From NCBI RefSeq assembly GCF_024972775.1, contig NZ_CP092282.1, positions 358,001-422,000 on the forward strand: a stretch of DNA of 64,000 nucleotides. Reading direction: 5' to 3'. This DNA comes from Dehalobacter sp. DCM. Its GTDB lineage: Bacteria > Bacillota > Desulfitobacteriia > Desulfitobacteriales > Syntrophobotulaceae. Each line of letters starts with the position of its first letter. Positions within the stretch are counted from its first letter, which is position 1. Shown in pieces: positions 33,630 through 44,303 of this stretch. The notes under the pieces are model-generated. The model was not told the DNA's origin, searched no databases, and worked only from the letters and a program-made list of their open reading frames with translations. The position numbers were made by a program, and so were the translations under genes.

Positions 33630-34307
33630 ATGCCAATATTGGAGACAAAAAGCTTAAGAAAATATTATCGAAGCGGTGAGACCGCAGTCCATGCGCTGGA
33701 TGGTATCGATTTGCAGGTTGAGAAGTCGGAATTTGTTGCGGTTGTTGGAACTTCGGGCAGCGGAAAATCTACACTGCTGCATATGCTTGGCGGTCTTGAT
33801 CGGCCTACAAGCGGTACTGTAATTGTTGACGGCAAAGAAATCTTTTTGCTGAAGGACGAGGAACTGACAATTTTCCGACGGCGGAAAATTGGCTTTGTAT
33901 TCCAGAACTACAATCTCGTTCCGGTATTAAATGTTTACGAAAATATTGTCCTGCCTGTTCAGCTGGACGGAAATGAACCGGATCAGGAGTATGTTAGTCA
34001 GATTATCGAAACCTTAGGTCTGAACAGCAAACTGAACAATCTACCTAACAACCTCTCCGGAGGCCAGCAGCAGCGCGTTGCCATAGCCAGGGCGATGGCT
34101 TCAAAACCGGCTATTATCCTGGCCGACGAGCCCACCGGCAATTTAGACAGCAAAACAAGCCAGGATGTGCTCGGGCTCCTCAAAGTGACAAGCGAGAAGT
34201 TCAGACAGACCGTTGTAATGATCACGCATAATATTGAGATCGCGCAGCTTGCCGACCGCATCGTCCGCATTGAGGACGGAAAAATCATGGGCGGTGGACG
34301 CGTATGA
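33630..34307 (+). CDS. ABC transporter ATP-binding protein (MacB/BceA type)
   Basis: 225 residues, ATG behind TGGAGGA. Walker [18 protein letters not shown]-loop [10 protein letters not shown], signature [15 protein letters not shown], Walker [13 protein letters not shown], switch MITHNIEIA. The text [13 protein letters not shown] and [12 protein letters not shown] is typical of the LolD/MacB/BceA family of mechanotransmission ATPases. Overlaps the permease gene by 4 bases. Works with the 849-residue permease, probably against membrane-active peptides. Confidence 0.92.
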   Translation: MPILETKSLRKYYRSGETAVHALDGIDLQVEKSEFVAVVGTSGSGKSTLLHMLGGLDRPTSGTVIVDGKEIFLLKDEELTIFRRRKIGFVFQNYNLVPVLNVYENIVLPVQLDGNEPDQEYVSQIIETLGLNSKLNNLPNNLSGGQQQRVAIARAMASKPAIILADEPTGNLDSKTSQDVLGLLKVTSEKFRQTVVMITHNIEIAQLADRIVRIEDGKIMGGGRV

Positions 34308-36853
34308 TCAGAGTGAAGAATAAAAAAGCGATCCGCAATCTATCGGATAAAAGCTTGAGAGCCAGCCGTCTGAGGAACAGTGTGGCGGTTATTGCCATCA
34401 TTTTAACTACGGTTCTGTTCACAGCCCTGTTCACGATCGGCGGCAGCATAATGGACACGCTTCAGGAGAATACCATGCGGCAGGTAGGCACCCGCGCCCA
34501 TGCAGGATTCAAATTTCTGACGCAGCAGCAATACGATAGTGTTTGCAAGGATCCGAAAATCAAGGATATCTCTTATAACATATTGATCGGCTTCGGAGAA
34601 AATCCGGAATTGAATAAAATACATACGGAGATCCGCTGGACGGAGGCCAAGGCTGCGGAGTGGTCATATTCTATACCTACCACAGGCAGTTTACCCGAGG
34701 AAAGACATGAAGTTGCTGCCAGCACGGATGTGCTGGACGCCCTAGGAGTTCTTCATCAGCTCGGAGCACAGGTACCGTTGGAATTTACGGCAAACGGTGT
34801 GTACTACAGCCAAACATTTACCCTTAGCGGTTTCTGGGAGCAGGACAAGGCATTGGCAGCCAATCAGGTATATCTGTCGCGAGAATACTGCGATGCGGTT
34901 GCACCGGTCATTACGATACCTGTCTATGAGAATCCCAATGCGGATATGTCCTATTTGGCAGGGTCCATCAACCCCTCGTTTTGGTTCGCCACTTCCTGGG
35001 ATATTGACGGGCAGGTATCGGCATTGATGGCACGCTGTGGCTTTGATCCGCAGTATGTCAACTCGGGCGTTAACTGGGCGTATGCTTCGGCTACGGTGGA
35101 TGCCCAAATGATCCTTGCAATTGCAGGTTTTCTCCTGTTAGTATTGCTTTCAGGGTATCTCATTATCTACAATATTTTTACCATTTCCGTTTCTCGTGAT
35201 ATCCGGTTTTATGGGCTATTAAAGACCATAGGGACTACCGGACGACAAATCAAACACATTGTCAGACGGCAGGCATTTTTACTCTGCCTATTGGGTATTC
35301 CTTTCGGTCTGATTTTGGGATGGCTTTGCGGCAAAGTGATTATGCCGGCTGTTATGAGAAGCACTAATTTTGGTGATGCCTATGTGATTTCCGTTAACCC
35401 GTTAATTTTTGTTGGCGCGGCTCTTTTCTCCCTGTTTACGGTATGGGTGAGCTGCATCAGACCAAGCCGATTGGCAGCAAGGGTTTCACCTGTCGAAGCA
35501 ATCCGATATACCGGCGTATCGGCAACGTGCAAGAAAAAAACCCGTAAATACCGCAAATCTACAAAGGTCACACCTGTTTCCATGGCTATTGCCGGGCTGC
35601 AGCGCGACCGGAAAAAGACGGTGGTTGTGCTGCTTTCCCTTTCCTTGTCCCTGGTGCTTTTGAATGCGGCCTATACCATTGTTAAAGGTTTTGATATGGA
35701 GAAATATGTTTCTGAACGCGTCGTCAGCGACTTCATAATCTCCGATGCCTCGATCCGCAACAGTTTCACGCAGACAGAGGTTCTCGACGGAGTGACGCCG
35801 CAGGCAACGGATAAGATCAAACACCTTCCCGGGTTGGAGGACATAGGCAGTGTATATATGAAAGAAAGCAGACATGTTCTGGATAAGAATGGTTATAGGA
35901 ATACGATGAAGGTACTTGATAAATACAGCGATGAACTGCCGATGCCCTATGCAGAGGAAACAGTCCGTATGGCGCGTGAGGAACACACGCTGCCCTCCCA
36001 TATTTACGGCATGGATACATTCACAGCGGAGAAGCTGACTATCCGTTCTGGAAAGCCGGATATGGAGAAGTTCCGCAGCGGAAATTACGTTATTGTCAGC
36101 AGCTTTTACAATACCGGAGAAGGGATCTACTACCAGGTGGGCGACCGGGTAACAATTGATTTCGGCAACGGTGTTAAGAAGGAATACGAGGTGCTGGCCG
36201 TCGGGATGCCGCCTTACGCTCTCGGCCCGCAGCACAGTCACTATCTTGATATTTATTTTACGCTCCCGACTGGTGAATATACGAAAATGTTGGGCAAAAC
36301 CCAACCGCTCTGCACGGCATTCGATGTTAATGATGCGCACATTATGGAGGCTGAAGCGTGGATCGCAGACTACTGTACCAATGTCGAAACGAGTCTCGAT
36401 TACGAATCCCGTTATAGTTACATCAAACAGTTTGAGGATACACAGACCATGTTTGCCGTTGTAGGAGGAGCGCTAAGCATTATTCTGGGATTGATCGGCG
36501 TGTTAAACTTCATGAATGCCGTAGTGACCTCCATTATGAGCCGCAAGCGTGAACTGGCGATGCTGCAAAGTGTGGGAATGACCGGAAAGCAGTTGCAAAA
36601 AATGGTGATCTATGAAGGGTTTTCTTACGCCGGAATGACACTCCTGTTTGCGTTGACCGTCGGCAGCGCAGTCTGTTACGGATTGGTCTGGGCCATCACC
36701 AATCAGATGTGGTTTTTCACCTATCACTTCACATTGCTTCCGGTGCTTTTATGCGCACCCCTGCTGCTTACCATCGCAGCGCTAATTCCGGTTCTTGCCT
36801 ACAAGATGATGGCCCGGGAAAGTATTGTTGAGCGCTTACGCGAAACGGAATAA
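34304..36853 (+). CDS. FtsX-like ABC transporter permease
   Basis: 849 residues. First membrane helix at about 22-45, a long outer domain, then helices around 265-380 with [20 protein letters not shown], a second outer domain (about 450-700) and C-terminal helices with [19 protein letters not shown]. Two FtsX core modules and large external domains fit the MacB/VraG-like group of about 650-900 residues. Cotranscribed with the ATPase. The neighbouring two-component system suggests inducible resistance to a peptide antibiotic; substrate unknown. Confidence 0.88.
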   Translation: MIRVKNKKAIRNLSDKSLRASRLRNSVAVIAIILTTVLFTALFTIGGSIMDTLQENTMRQVGTRAHAGFKFLTQQQYDSVCKDPKIKDISYNILIGFGENPELNKIHTEIRWTEAKAAEWSYSIPTTGSLPEERHEVAASTDVLDALGVLHQLGAQVPLEFTANGVYYSQTFTLSGFWEQDKALAANQVYLSREYCDAVAPVITIPVYENPNADMSYLAGSINPSFWFATSWDIDGQVSALMARCGFDPQYVNSGVNWAYASATVDAQMILAIAGFLLLVLLSGYLIIYNIFTISVSRDIRFYGLLKTIGTTGRQIKHIVRRQAFLLCLLGIPFGLILGWLCGKVIMPAVMRSTNFGDAYVISVNPLIFVGAALFSLFTVWVSCIRPSRLAARVSPVEAIRYTGVSATCKKKTRKYRKSTKVTPVSMAIAGLQRDRKKTVVVLLSLSLSLVLLNAAYTIVKGFDMEKYVSERVVSDFIISDASIRNSFTQTEVLDGVTPQATDKIKHLPGLEDIGSVYMKESRHVLDKNGYRNTMKVLDKYSDELPMPYAEETVRMAREEHTLPSHIYGMDTFTAEKLTIRSGKPDMEKFRSGNYVIVSSFYNTGEGIYYQVGDRVTIDFGNGVKKEYEVLAVGMPPYALGPQHSHYLDIYFTLPTGEYTKMLGKTQPLCTAFDVNDAHIMEAEAWIADYCTNVETSLDYESRYSYIKQFEDTQTMFAVVGGALSIILGLIGVLNFMNAVVTSIMSRKRELAMLQSVGMTGKQLQKMVIYEGFSYAGMTLLFALTVGSAVCYGLVWAITNQMWFFTYHFTLLPVLLCAPLLLTIAALIPVLAYKMMARESIVERLRETE

Positions 36854-36925
36854 ACAGAATAATATTTTTCTTTATTTTGGTTATCCTATCTTCAGGCTAT
36901 CTTATATCTGAAGGAAGGTAACCTC

Positions 36926-37408
36926 ATGCCGTTGTTTTTACTTCATCCGCTTTATGCCGTTACTTTTGTCCTGTTATTATTCCTGATGGTACCGCGAAAG
37001 GAAATTCAGCGGTTATCCTTATTTGGAATTGTTCTGGGCGGGGGTGGCGATAGTATCGTCCATACTTTTGGGTATATTACAGGATTATTTTCTTGGATAA
37101 ATTACGGCCCATTTGGATTTATTGGCGTTCACATCTTTGCGAATATCTCCTGGACTGCATTTTTTATTATTTATTTTTATTATCTGCCAAGGCAAAAGCC
37201 TTTGACCTATCTATTTGTTTTGGCTGGGATTTTTGCATCGTTTCTTTATTACAACGTAATGCTTGACATCCATATTTTCCAGTCTGTAAACAGGCTCATC
37301 CTGCCGCTGATCGGATTTACTGTATGGTTTACGATCGCTACCTGGGCTTTTTTGAAATGGAATCACTATATTGAAGGTAAATGCCGGGAAAAGATGTATC
37401 CCTATTAG
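36926..37408 (+). CDS. Hypothetical membrane protein
   Basis: 160 residues with five predicted hydrophobic segments (about 5-22, 27-45, 60-85, 95-113, 125-145). No motif recognised; GGGGDSIVHTFGYITGLF between helices 2 and 3 may be a conserved loop. AAGGAAGG ribosome site. It ends 11 bases before the alcohol dehydrogenase start with its ribosome site overlapping the gene end, so the two are probably cotranscribed. Function not known. Confidence 0.65.
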   Translation: MPLFLLHPLYAVTFVLLLFLMVPRKEIQRLSLFGIVLGGGGDSIVHTFGYITGLFSWINYGPFGFIGVHIFANISWTAFFIIYFYYLPRQKPLTYLFVLAGIFASFLYYNVMLDIHIFQSVNRLILPLIGFTVWFTIATWAFLKWNHYIEGKCREKMYPY

Positions 37409-37419
37409 GAGTGTTAGTC

Positions 37420-38592
37420 TTGGAAAATACGCATAACTTTTACCTGCCCAAAACAAACCTGATTGGTATCGGCGCCATCAAAGACCTACCTACCCAGCTG
37501 TTGTCCTGGAAATTAAGCAAAGCCTTGATCGTTACCGATAAAAACATGATCAAGCTGGGTTATGTGGAAAATATTGAAAAAATACTGAAGAGCCTGTTTA
37601 TTGCCTATGACATATTTGACGGGGTGTTGCACCCTAATCCGACTGTTTCTTTCGTCGAAGACGGCCTGAGTTATTTTCACCATGGTTTAAATGTCCTTAA
37701 AAGAGATTATAAGATAATCATTTCCATTGGCGGCGGGACCAATCATGACTGTGCCAAAGCGATTGCTGCCGTTGCCGCGAATGGCGGTTCAATCATTGAC
37801 TATGAAGGATATAACAAGGTTATGAAACCTGCCCTCCCTTTGATTGCGATCAATACCACAGCAGGTTCTGCTGCGGAACTCACCCACACCGCCATCATTA
37901 CGGATGAGTCACGCAAAGTAAAAATGGTCATGACCTCTTCCCTGATGCTTCCGTTTATTTCGGTGAATGATCCCATTTTTATGACGACGATGCCCAAAGA
38001 AGTTACGGCCAGTTCAGGATTTGATGTTATCTCCCATGGCGTCGAAGCCTTCGTCTCGACCGAAGCATTTCCAGCCACCGATGCTTTAGCCTTGGAAGCG
38101 ATCAGACTGGCATTTGAATACCTGCCACGGGCTTATGAGAACGGCAACGATCTGGAAGCACGAGAAAAAATGATGCATGCCAATATCATGGCGGGTATGG
38201 CTTTTAATAATGCGGGGCTAGGCTATGTCCATGCCCTGGCGCATCAGGTAGGCGGTTTTTACAGTAATACGCATGGTTTTAATAATGCTGCATTATTGCC
38301 GCATGTTTTTAAGTTTAATGCCCCGGCTATTCCTGAGCATCGTATTCTCAAACTGTGTGAAGCCATGGGAACGATGACGCATAACAAGGAGCAAGCCGTG
38401 AGTATTATCATTGAATCAATCCAAAACTTATGTTCTAAAATCGGTATCAATCCGAAGTTATCCTTAATGGGATTTAAAATGCCGGATATTAAAACACTTT
38501 CCCTGAATGCATTAAAGGACATTTGTGTCATGACGAACCCACGCCAAGGAACAGTGGAAGATGTGATAACTATCTATCAGAATGCTTATTAA
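37420..38592 (+). CDS. Iron-containing alcohol dehydrogenase
   Basis: 390 residues from TTG 37420, for which AGGAG at 37407-37411 is well placed; an in-frame ATG at 37381 lies inside the previous gene. NAD site GGGTNHDCAKAIAAV, metal ligands in the AsxxxH region SSGFDVISHGVEAFVS and HALAHQVGGFY plus THGFNNAALLPHV. Group III (Fe-ADH) enzymes interconvert alcohols and aldehydes with NAD(P)H. The substrate cannot be told; the nearby UroD methyltransferase hints at methanol or methoxy compounds. Confidence 0.9.
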   Translation: MENTHNFYLPKTNLIGIGAIKDLPTQLLSWKLSKALIVTDKNMIKLGYVENIEKILKSLFIAYDIFDGVLHPNPTVSFVEDGLSYFHHGLNVLKRDYKIIISIGGGTNHDCAKAIAAVAANGGSIIDYEGYNKVMKPALPLIAINTTAGSAAELTHTAIITDESRKVKMVMTSSLMLPFISVNDPIFMTTMPKEVTASSGFDVISHGVEAFVSTEAFPATDALALEAIRLAFEYLPRAYENGNDLEAREKMMHANIMAGMAFNNAGLGYVHALAHQVGGFYSNTHGFNNAALLPHVFKFNAPAIPEHRILKLCEAMGTMTHNKEQAVSIIIESIQNLCSKIGINPKLSLMGFKMPDIKTLSLNALKDICVMTNPRQGTVEDVITIYQNAY

Positions 38593-38625
38593 AAACCGAA
38601 AAGAAATTCAGGTTGACCTATTTAT

Positions 38626-38659
38626 AATCAATGTCCTTACTTTCAGGCATTGATTTTTT
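38626..38659 (+). terminator. Rho-independent terminator
   Basis: AATCAATG (38626-38633) and CATTGATT (38648-38655) with a T run to 38659, 34 bases after the alcohol dehydrogenase stop. Confidence 0.8.
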
Positions 38660-38731
38660 GCATGCATTTCGTTTTTCTACGGAAGCAGAAAACTCAGAAA
38701 TAGATGTGAAGGATTGAATTGCAGATACCTA

Positions 38732-38760
38732 TTGACAATAAAATTATACTCAAGTAGAAT
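38732..38760 (+). promoter_or_regulatory. Promoter of the G3E GTPase operon
   Basis: TTGACA (38732-38737), 17-base spacer, TAGAAT (38755-38760). About 120 bases of leader follow before ATG 38881, with GAGAGGTGAGG as ribosome site. Confidence 0.65.
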
Positions 38761-38880
38761 TTTAGAGTAAGATGTTTATAAAAACTTATAACTTGTACAA
38801 CGATTATTGACTACGAACAAGAATCATCGACGAAATAAGGTCTGCACTTTTTTACTATCCATGAGAGGTGAGGATACGCT

Positions 38881-39480
38881 ATGAATGTTTTAATCATCGG
38901 CGGCTTTCTGGGATCCGGCAAAACGAGTTTTATCCAACAGTTTTCACGCTATGTTGTAAAGAAATACTGCCAAACAAACCCTGATTTAAAAGTCGTTATC
39001 ATTGAAAACGAAGTTGGTACAGTGGGTATTGACGATAGCTTGCTCCGAACCAGTGGCCTTGAAGTCAAAGAATTGTTTTCGGGATGTGCCTGTTGTACCT
39101 TGGCTGGTGATTTAGCCAATACGATGATTGAATTACAAAAGAAGGCCAATCCTGAATGGGTTATCATGGAGGCGACCGGTATCGCCTATCCTAAACAGAT
39201 CAGACAAGTACTGCAGGACATAGGAATTGATTCACGTATTTGTGTCCTGGTAGACGCTTCGCGCTGGAAAAGAATATTAACCCCTTTGTATCAGTTACTC
39301 ACAGCGCAGCTGAAGGATGCTGATGTGATCCTGCTCAATAAGACAGACTTAGTGAATGAAGAGCAAAAACGCGATATTATGAGGTCAATCGATGACTTCA
39401 ATACGACGGCAGAGCGTATAGAAACGGTCGCTATCGAGAATATGGACACCCGTATTTTTGATGTGGTTATGGGAGGGTAA
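38881..39480 (+). CDS. CobW/G3E-family GTPase (short)
   Basis: 199 residues: Walker A IIGGFLGSGKTSFIQQF, switch VIIENEVGTVGIDD, the metal-site motif SGCACCTLAGDL (CxCC), NKTDLVNEE for guanine. The C-terminal domain of full-length CobW proteins (about 120 residues) is missing, so this is the minimal form seen with corrinoid methyltransferases. G3E GTPases deliver metals or cofactors to enzymes. It is 3 bases before a His-rich gene and one gene before a zinc-dependent UroD-type methyltransferase, the likely client. Confidence 0.88.
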   Translation: MNVLIIGGFLGSGKTSFIQQFSRYVVKKYCQTNPDLKVVIIENEVGTVGIDDSLLRTSGLEVKELFSGCACCTLAGDLANTMIELQKKANPEWVIMEATGIAYPKQIRQVLQDIGIDSRICVLVDASRWKRILTPLYQLLTAQLKDADVILLNKTDLVNEEQKRDIMRSIDDFNTTAERIETVAIENMDTRIFDVVMGG

Positions 39481-39483
39481 GAT

Positions 39484-39909
39484 ATGCACGATCATAAGGA
39501 TGACCACGTTCACACTCTCTATACTCTTGAAGGCAAGTATGAGCCCAATCCGCAGGAATCTTCGATTCATATCCATAATACGGATGGGGCTATCGCCGCA
39601 TCTTTTGCGGTGGATATTGTTGCCGGAAACGAGGTGGAGAAAGTCATCAGCGAAGAAATGCAAAAACTGGCACAATGGGTAAATGATCAAGGCGGCATTA
39701 TCGGACACATAAAAGCCAAAATGACCGTATCTAAGCCAACGGTATTTCTATCTATTACCTCTGACGTCCTGCAGCGAAAGATAGCTGCAGAAAATCATGC
39801 TTCTATCGGTTTGGCCGCTATCGTTTTCAATGTCGATCAGAAGGAGCTGCGAAAAAAGATATCCTCTATTTTCCAGCGCTTGACTGAATTCCAGGCGGCT
39901 GACAACTAA
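39484..39909 (+). CDS. His-rich-N-terminus protein, possible metallochaperone partner
   Basis: 141 residues, not assigned to a family with certainty. The N terminus MHDHKDDHVHTLYTLEG and later SIHIHNTDG give eight His or Asp residues able to bind metal. The rest is a compact alpha/beta domain (GGIIGHIKAKMTVSKPTVFLS). Directly follows the G3E GTPase, as does the split-off C-terminal part of CobW in other genomes; that the two proteins together equal a CobW unit is inference. Confidence 0.65.
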   Translation: MHDHKDDHVHTLYTLEGKYEPNPQESSIHIHNTDGAIAASFAVDIVAGNEVEKVISEEMQKLAQWVNDQGGIIGHIKAKMTVSKPTVFLSITSDVLQRKIAAENHASIGLAAIVFNVDQKELRKKISSIFQRLTEFQAADN

Positions 39910-39947
39910 TTGATGAAGAATAAACTATATATAATGGAGGTTACAGC

Positions 39948-40901
39948 ATGTTAAGCCCCAGAGAGAATTATTTGATTGCCGCCAGAGGTGGTAAGCCGGA
40001 GTATGTTCCTTCGTTTATTGAAGACAGCGTGGTATTTCATCCCCCATTTTGGCTAGATTCCAATCCGGACTTTTTTAATATTAAATGGGTTGAAAATGAA
40101 TACGGCCGCATGCCGAGCGAGGACTGGAGGGCCATGACCGATATCTCCCAATGGAGAGAAACCGCGAAATTCCCTGATCTGTCCAAAATGGACTGGGAAG
40201 CCATGATCAAGGATAAGGTTCCTAACATTCCCGAGGACAAAGTAAAAATCAGCATGGTCAATACGGAAGGAATTTTCCTGATCCCGGCAAATATGCTGGG
40301 CTGGGTCGATGCCTTATGCACGATTCATGAGGAGCCTGAACAGCTCATTGAGTTCATTGAGGCCATCACAGACTTCCTTGTTGAGGAGATCAAATACGAA
40401 CAAAAATATTTCAAACCGGATATCATGTTCTTCGGTGACGATGTCGCCTCCACCACGGGGCCATTTATCTCCAAGAAAACGTGGGATGAAATGTACAAAC
40501 CTTATTTTAAGCGCATGTGCGATGCCATTCATGAAAGCGGTGCCCTTGCTGAGTTTCACTGCTGTGGAAACACAGGTTATCTGATTGAGGAATTTCTAAA
40601 TATTGGCGTGGATATCTGCCAGCTTCCGGAGCCTAACGACGAGTTAATGGCCATGAAAAAACGTTACGGAAACCGCCTGGTAATCACCGGCGGTTGGGAT
40701 CGACATGGAGCTGGTTCAAAACCAGGAGCATCTGAGGATGTCGTTCGGCAATCCGTACGGACCGCGATTGATGATTACGGCAAAGATGGAGCCCTTATCT
40801 TCTGGGATGGCGGCATTATTGGAAACAGCGAAGACGCCAAACAAAAAATGAAGTGGGTCATGGATGAACTACACAACTATGGCAGACAGATCTATCGTTA
40901 A
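39948..40901 (+). CDS. UroD-type (MtaA/CmuA-like) methyltransferase
   Basis: 317 residues of the uroporphyrinogen-decarboxylase superfamily. The Zn site appears as LAEFHCCGNTGYL (His and Cys), and later Cys in VDICQLPEP; the decarboxylase arginine motif RQAGRY is absent, so it should be a corrinoid:thiol methyltransferase rather than HemE. IMFFGDDVAST is a typical superfamily strand. RBS ATGGAGG. Cotranscribed with the G3E GTPase and the His-rich protein. In acetogens and Desulfitobacterium such enzymes act in O- or N-demethylation. No corrinoid protein is next to it. Confidence 0.82.
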   Translation: MLSPRENYLIAARGGKPEYVPSFIEDSVVFHPPFWLDSNPDFFNIKWVENEYGRMPSEDWRAMTDISQWRETAKFPDLSKMDWEAMIKDKVPNIPEDKVKISMVNTEGIFLIPANMLGWVDALCTIHEEPEQLIEFIEAITDFLVEEIKYEQKYFKPDIMFFGDDVASTTGPFISKKTWDEMYKPYFKRMCDAIHESGALAEFHCCGNTGYLIEEFLNIGVDICQLPEPNDELMAMKKRYGNRLVITGGWDRHGAGSKPGASEDVVRQSVRTAIDDYGKDGALIFWDGGIIGNSEDAKQKMKWVMDELHNYGRQIYR

Positions 40902-40958
40902 TGATATCTCCGATTCGATAGGTTCTGTTTGGATCAATTAACGAAGAAGCGTGAAATA

Positions 40959-41003
40959 AGAAAGGCTAACTCATTTGGTGAAGACCATTTGGTTAGTCTT
41001 TCT
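40959..41003 (+). terminator. Long terminator-like hairpin
   Basis: AGAAAGGCTAAC (from 40959) pairs with GTTAGTCTTTCT (to 41003), with inner TGGT/ACCA. No strong T run. Follows the UroD gene by 58 bases. Confidence 0.6.
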
Positions 41004-41104
41004 ATCGTATTGCCATAAATAATAGGCTAATAAAGGAATTATTGTATTTATATAGAATCAATTATCATAACAAGACGAATGCGAGTGTTTTCGGAGGGAA
41101 AGAT

Positions 41105-42361
41105 ATGAAACCAAGAATATCACGAAATATTGCCATTGCCATATGCGCCATCATTTTCTGTCTTGGAATTGTCACTTACTCGTATGCGCAGAATTCCACG
41201 TGGGAAGGCTTCAAAATAGGAAAGCAAGAGGCTTATCTCAGCGCATCGGTAAGTGGAGAGGTTTCCAACGGGGCAGTTGTTTTAACATGGGATCCCATCA
41301 ATCATTCAAAATTTCTGGGTTATAAAGTCGTTGTTTCCAAAGAAAGTCCCAATCCAAAATATCCGGACAACGGCTACTTGTATTATATTACCGACGCCAA
41401 TATGACCCATGCTGTGGTTGATAACCAAGAGAATTATAAGAATGGTGATTTTGGTGATAAGCTGGTCCCTGGAGAAAAATACTATTTTAGTATAACAACG
41501 CTTTATTCCGATAAAACAGTCGCCGGTGATTCCCTGCAGATGACGTATCCGCTCAGTGCAGTCACCTCGGTGCCACAAGCTACGACCGATGCTACGCCGG
41601 TGGTAAAAGAGGAACAGATCGAAAATATATCGCGTTCACCGGCCCCGTCGTCTGAAAAATCTCAGTCGGTTGTACAGGTAAAGCCGGTTGTTAAAGCGTT
41701 TAACGACGGCGGAAAAATTATTGTTCAATGGGAGCCAATTAGCAGCGAGTTGCTTCAAGGTTACAAAGTCGTCATTTCCAAAAAAGATTCCTCCCCGGCT
41801 TATCCGGAAAACGGCTATTTAACCTATATCACGAATAAAAACACGACGCAGTGGATTATTGACAATAGTTCTGAATATCATGGCGGTGATTTCGGTGGTT
41901 ATCTGACTCCCGGTCAAGCTTATTATATCAGTATAACCGCCCTTTATAAGGATTGTAAAATTGCCGGAAATGCTGTTCGGGTAACCTATCCTGACAATGG
42001 CTATACCCCACAGGATGATACGGTCGATACCCAAAGTAATGAACCGGTCGCAATCACTGTGACACCGCGAGGGAACGATCTGGTATTAAGTTGGCCGGCT
42101 TCTTCAGCCTCCAATTTTGAAGGATACAAAGTCGTTATCTCAAAGGATAATCCCAATCCCAAATATCCGGATGATGGCTATTTATATTGGATAACTGATC
42201 GCAACAAGACATCCGTCACAGTGAATGCCGACACCTATTATCAAGGTGATATTCAAGGCAATCTGGTTCCGGGGGAATCTTATTATTTCAGTATCAGCAT
42301 TATTTACCAGGGGTGGGTCATCGTTGGCGGTCCAGCCCAATATGTCACGCTGCCGGAATGA
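41105..42361 (+). CDS. Secreted protein of three ~100-residue FN3-like repeats
   Basis: 418 residues from ATG 41105 (GGAGGGAAAG upstream). A signal peptide (NIAIAICAIIFCLGIVTYSYAQ) ends near residue 27. Then three similar domains, at about 45-145, 190-300 and 320-418, each with W(D/E)PI or LSWPAS, GYKVV(V/I)SK, (P)YPDNGYLYYIT, a GDFG turn, and PGExYYFSI. The pattern matches fibronectin-type III modules. Pro/Ser/Thr-rich linkers join them. No catalytic domain. Adhesion or matrix role is inferred. It precedes lactate permease by 101 bases, with no shared reading overlap. Confidence 0.78.
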   Translation: MKPRISRNIAIAICAIIFCLGIVTYSYAQNSTWEGFKIGKQEAYLSASVSGEVSNGAVVLTWDPINHSKFLGYKVVVSKESPNPKYPDNGYLYYITDANMTHAVVDNQENYKNGDFGDKLVPGEKYYFSITTLYSDKTVAGDSLQMTYPLSAVTSVPQATTDATPVVKEEQIENISRSPAPSSEKSQSVVQVKPVVKAFNDGGKIIVQWEPISSELLQGYKVVISKKDSSPAYPENGYLTYITNKNTTQWIIDNSSEYHGGDFGGYLTPGQAYYISITALYKDCKIAGNAVRVTYPDNGYTPQDDTVDTQSNEPVAITVTPRGNDLVLSWPASSASNFEGYKVVISKDNPNPKYPDDGYLYWITDRNKTSVTVNADTYYQGDIQGNLVPGESYYFSISIIYQGWVIVGGPAQYVTLPE

Positions 42362-42462
42362 TAATTTTTAGCATAGGTACTTTTATTTCCCGGCAAAATA
42401 ATATATATTTATAAAGTACTTTTTTTAACAATTAAATTTGTAGAATGGAAGGATGGTAGAGA

Positions 42463-44070
42463 GTGCTTTCACTGCTTCTTGCAATACTGCCGATTGCAGT
42501 TATCGTTGTTATGCTCATTGTCTTTAAAAAGCCAGCCCACACCAGCGGGATAGTGGGGTGGCTTGCTGTGTCTCTGGTTGCATTTTTCTTTTTTCAAACA
42601 TCGGGAGAAGTTATTCTGCGCTCGACGGCAGCCGGCTTCATTAAATCTTTTTCTGTGTCGCTGATTGTGGCAACATCTCTGCTGCAGATGGCTTACATGG
42701 AGAAAACGGGCGCTCTGAAACGGATTATTATTTTTATTAAGACACTTGCTTGCGACAATAAAGCCGTGCAGATCATGATGATCAATATTGGCTTCGGAAC
42801 ACTGATGGTCGCTGTCGGAGCTACCCCGGTATCACTGCTTCCGCCTATTTTGATTGCCATGGGTTATTCCACGTATGTAGCGATCGCCCTGCCGGCTATT
42901 GGCTATGATGCTTTGTGCACATACGCACTGCTGGGGGCGCCCATTGTCGTCTTTGTCGATATCGCCAACAGCTTCTTAGGCCAAGGCAATGAAATTACAT
43001 TGTCACAGGCAGGCAGTATTTTTTATATGTTTTTACCTGTAGTATCGACATTAATTGGTTTTTGCATGCTATGGATTGTGGGTAAATGGCAAGGCATTAA
43101 AGACGGATTTATACCCGTTGTGGTTACGGGTCTTACCATTTCAGTCGTCGCGTATTTTACGAATCATTATGATAATCTGGTTGTACTCACCGGTGTATTG
43201 TCTGGTCTGGCTGTCATTGTCGTGATGATTTTATATTTAAAACTGACTGGTAAAAAAATAATCGATAAAAGCAGATTGACACCTGAAGAACGTGCCTACG
43301 AAAAGGAATACCCGTTATGGAAGGCGATTATGCCCTGGATGCTTTTAATCGTGCTTATTTTGGCCCTGAATCTTCCCAAGGAATCATTTGATTATTTATA
43401 TCGGACACTGACGCTCAGCATTCCTGGTTTATCTGCGGATGGGAAGCCGATTGCGACCAGAGCACTGTGGAATGCTTATACGTGGATTGTCGTGAGTGTT
43501 CTAATTTCGATCCCGTTTATGCGGCCAACGGCGAAGCAACTCAAAGAGACGGTTGCCGTATGGTGGCGAAGAGCACCTAAACCCTTTTTCTCGGCTGCGA
43601 TTTTCTTCGCGATTGGCGAAGTAATGAACATGTCTGGATATAATATGGCATCGAACCTTAATGCAGCACTGCCCAAGACACTCGCCCCGAGTATGGTCAA
43701 GGTCTTAGCAGATTACTCTTCTCAAGTATTTCACGATGCCTATGGCGCTATTGTTAGTTTCATTGGCTTATTTGGGGGTTTTATTACCGGCAGTGAGGCA
43801 TCCACCATTGCTATGTTTGCTAAATATACGATGACAACGGCTAAAAATCTGGATTGGGGCATAACCGGGCTTATTATCGTTACCGCAGGCGTTGCGTTTG
43901 GCGGTGGCTTAGCCAGCGTTATATCCCCAGCTAAATTGCAGAATGCGGCTGCTTCGATTGATAAACTAGGAGAAGAAAATAAAGTTATCCGGGTAGCCTT
44001 TATATTCTCGCTCATCTTATGTGCGGCAACTGCCTTAGTTGTATTAGCTTTACTCAAATGGTTTGTCTAA
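42463..44070 (+). CDS. lctP: L-lactate permease family transporter
   Basis: 535 residues, GTG start with AAGGATGG upstream. About 13 hydrophobic segments. Family text: GATPVSLLPPILIAMGYS, ALPAIGYDALCTYALLGAP, and the C-terminal GLFGGFITGSEASTIAMFAKYT and GVAFGGGLASVISPAKLQ. LctP transporters move lactate or glycolate with protons. A terminator follows. Fits a lactate-using anaerobe with the pyruvate:ferredoxin oxidoreductase at the window end. Confidence 0.85.
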   Translation: MLSLLLAILPIAVIVVMLIVFKKPAHTSGIVGWLAVSLVAFFFFQTSGEVILRSTAAGFIKSFSVSLIVATSLLQMAYMEKTGALKRIIIFIKTLACDNKAVQIMMINIGFGTLMVAVGATPVSLLPPILIAMGYSTYVAIALPAIGYDALCTYALLGAPIVVFVDIANSFLGQGNEITLSQAGSIFYMFLPVVSTLIGFCMLWIVGKWQGIKDGFIPVVVTGLTISVVAYFTNHYDNLVVLTGVLSGLAVIVVMILYLKLTGKKIIDKSRLTPEERAYEKEYPLWKAIMPWMLLIVLILALNLPKESFDYLYRTLTLSIPGLSADGKPIATRALWNAYTWIVVSVLISIPFMRPTAKQLKETVAVWWRRAPKPFFSAAIFFAIGEVMNMSGYNMASNLNAALPKTLAPSMVKVLADYSSQVFHDAYGAIVSFIGLFGGFITGSEASTIAMFAKYTMTTAKNLDWGITGLIIVTAGVAFGGGLASVISPAKLQNAAASIDKLGEENKVIRVAFIFSLILCAATALVVLALLKWFV

Positions 44071-44105
44071 TCGGTTTATTGACCTCTTCATAATCCACAG
44101 AAATC

Positions 44106-44147
44106 GAGGATTCTTCTTATAAAAGAAAGAAGAATTCTCTTTTTTTT
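44106..44147 (+). terminator. Rho-independent terminator
   Basis: GAGGATTCTTCTT (44106-44118) pairs with AAGAAGAATTCTC (44127-44139), followed by eight T. Ends the lactate permease transcript. Confidence 0.88.
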
Positions 44148-44303
44148 GCGTATCGCAAATAATTACCAGCAAATAAATGTACGATTATTTCCTTTGGATT
44201 CTTGTGCCTTTAAAAGCCTTGTTGCTATAATACAGTAGAATCGGTTCATTAATTCGTCAATTTACTTGGTGTTTTAAGAAATAAGGAAAAATAGGTTATA
44301 TAA

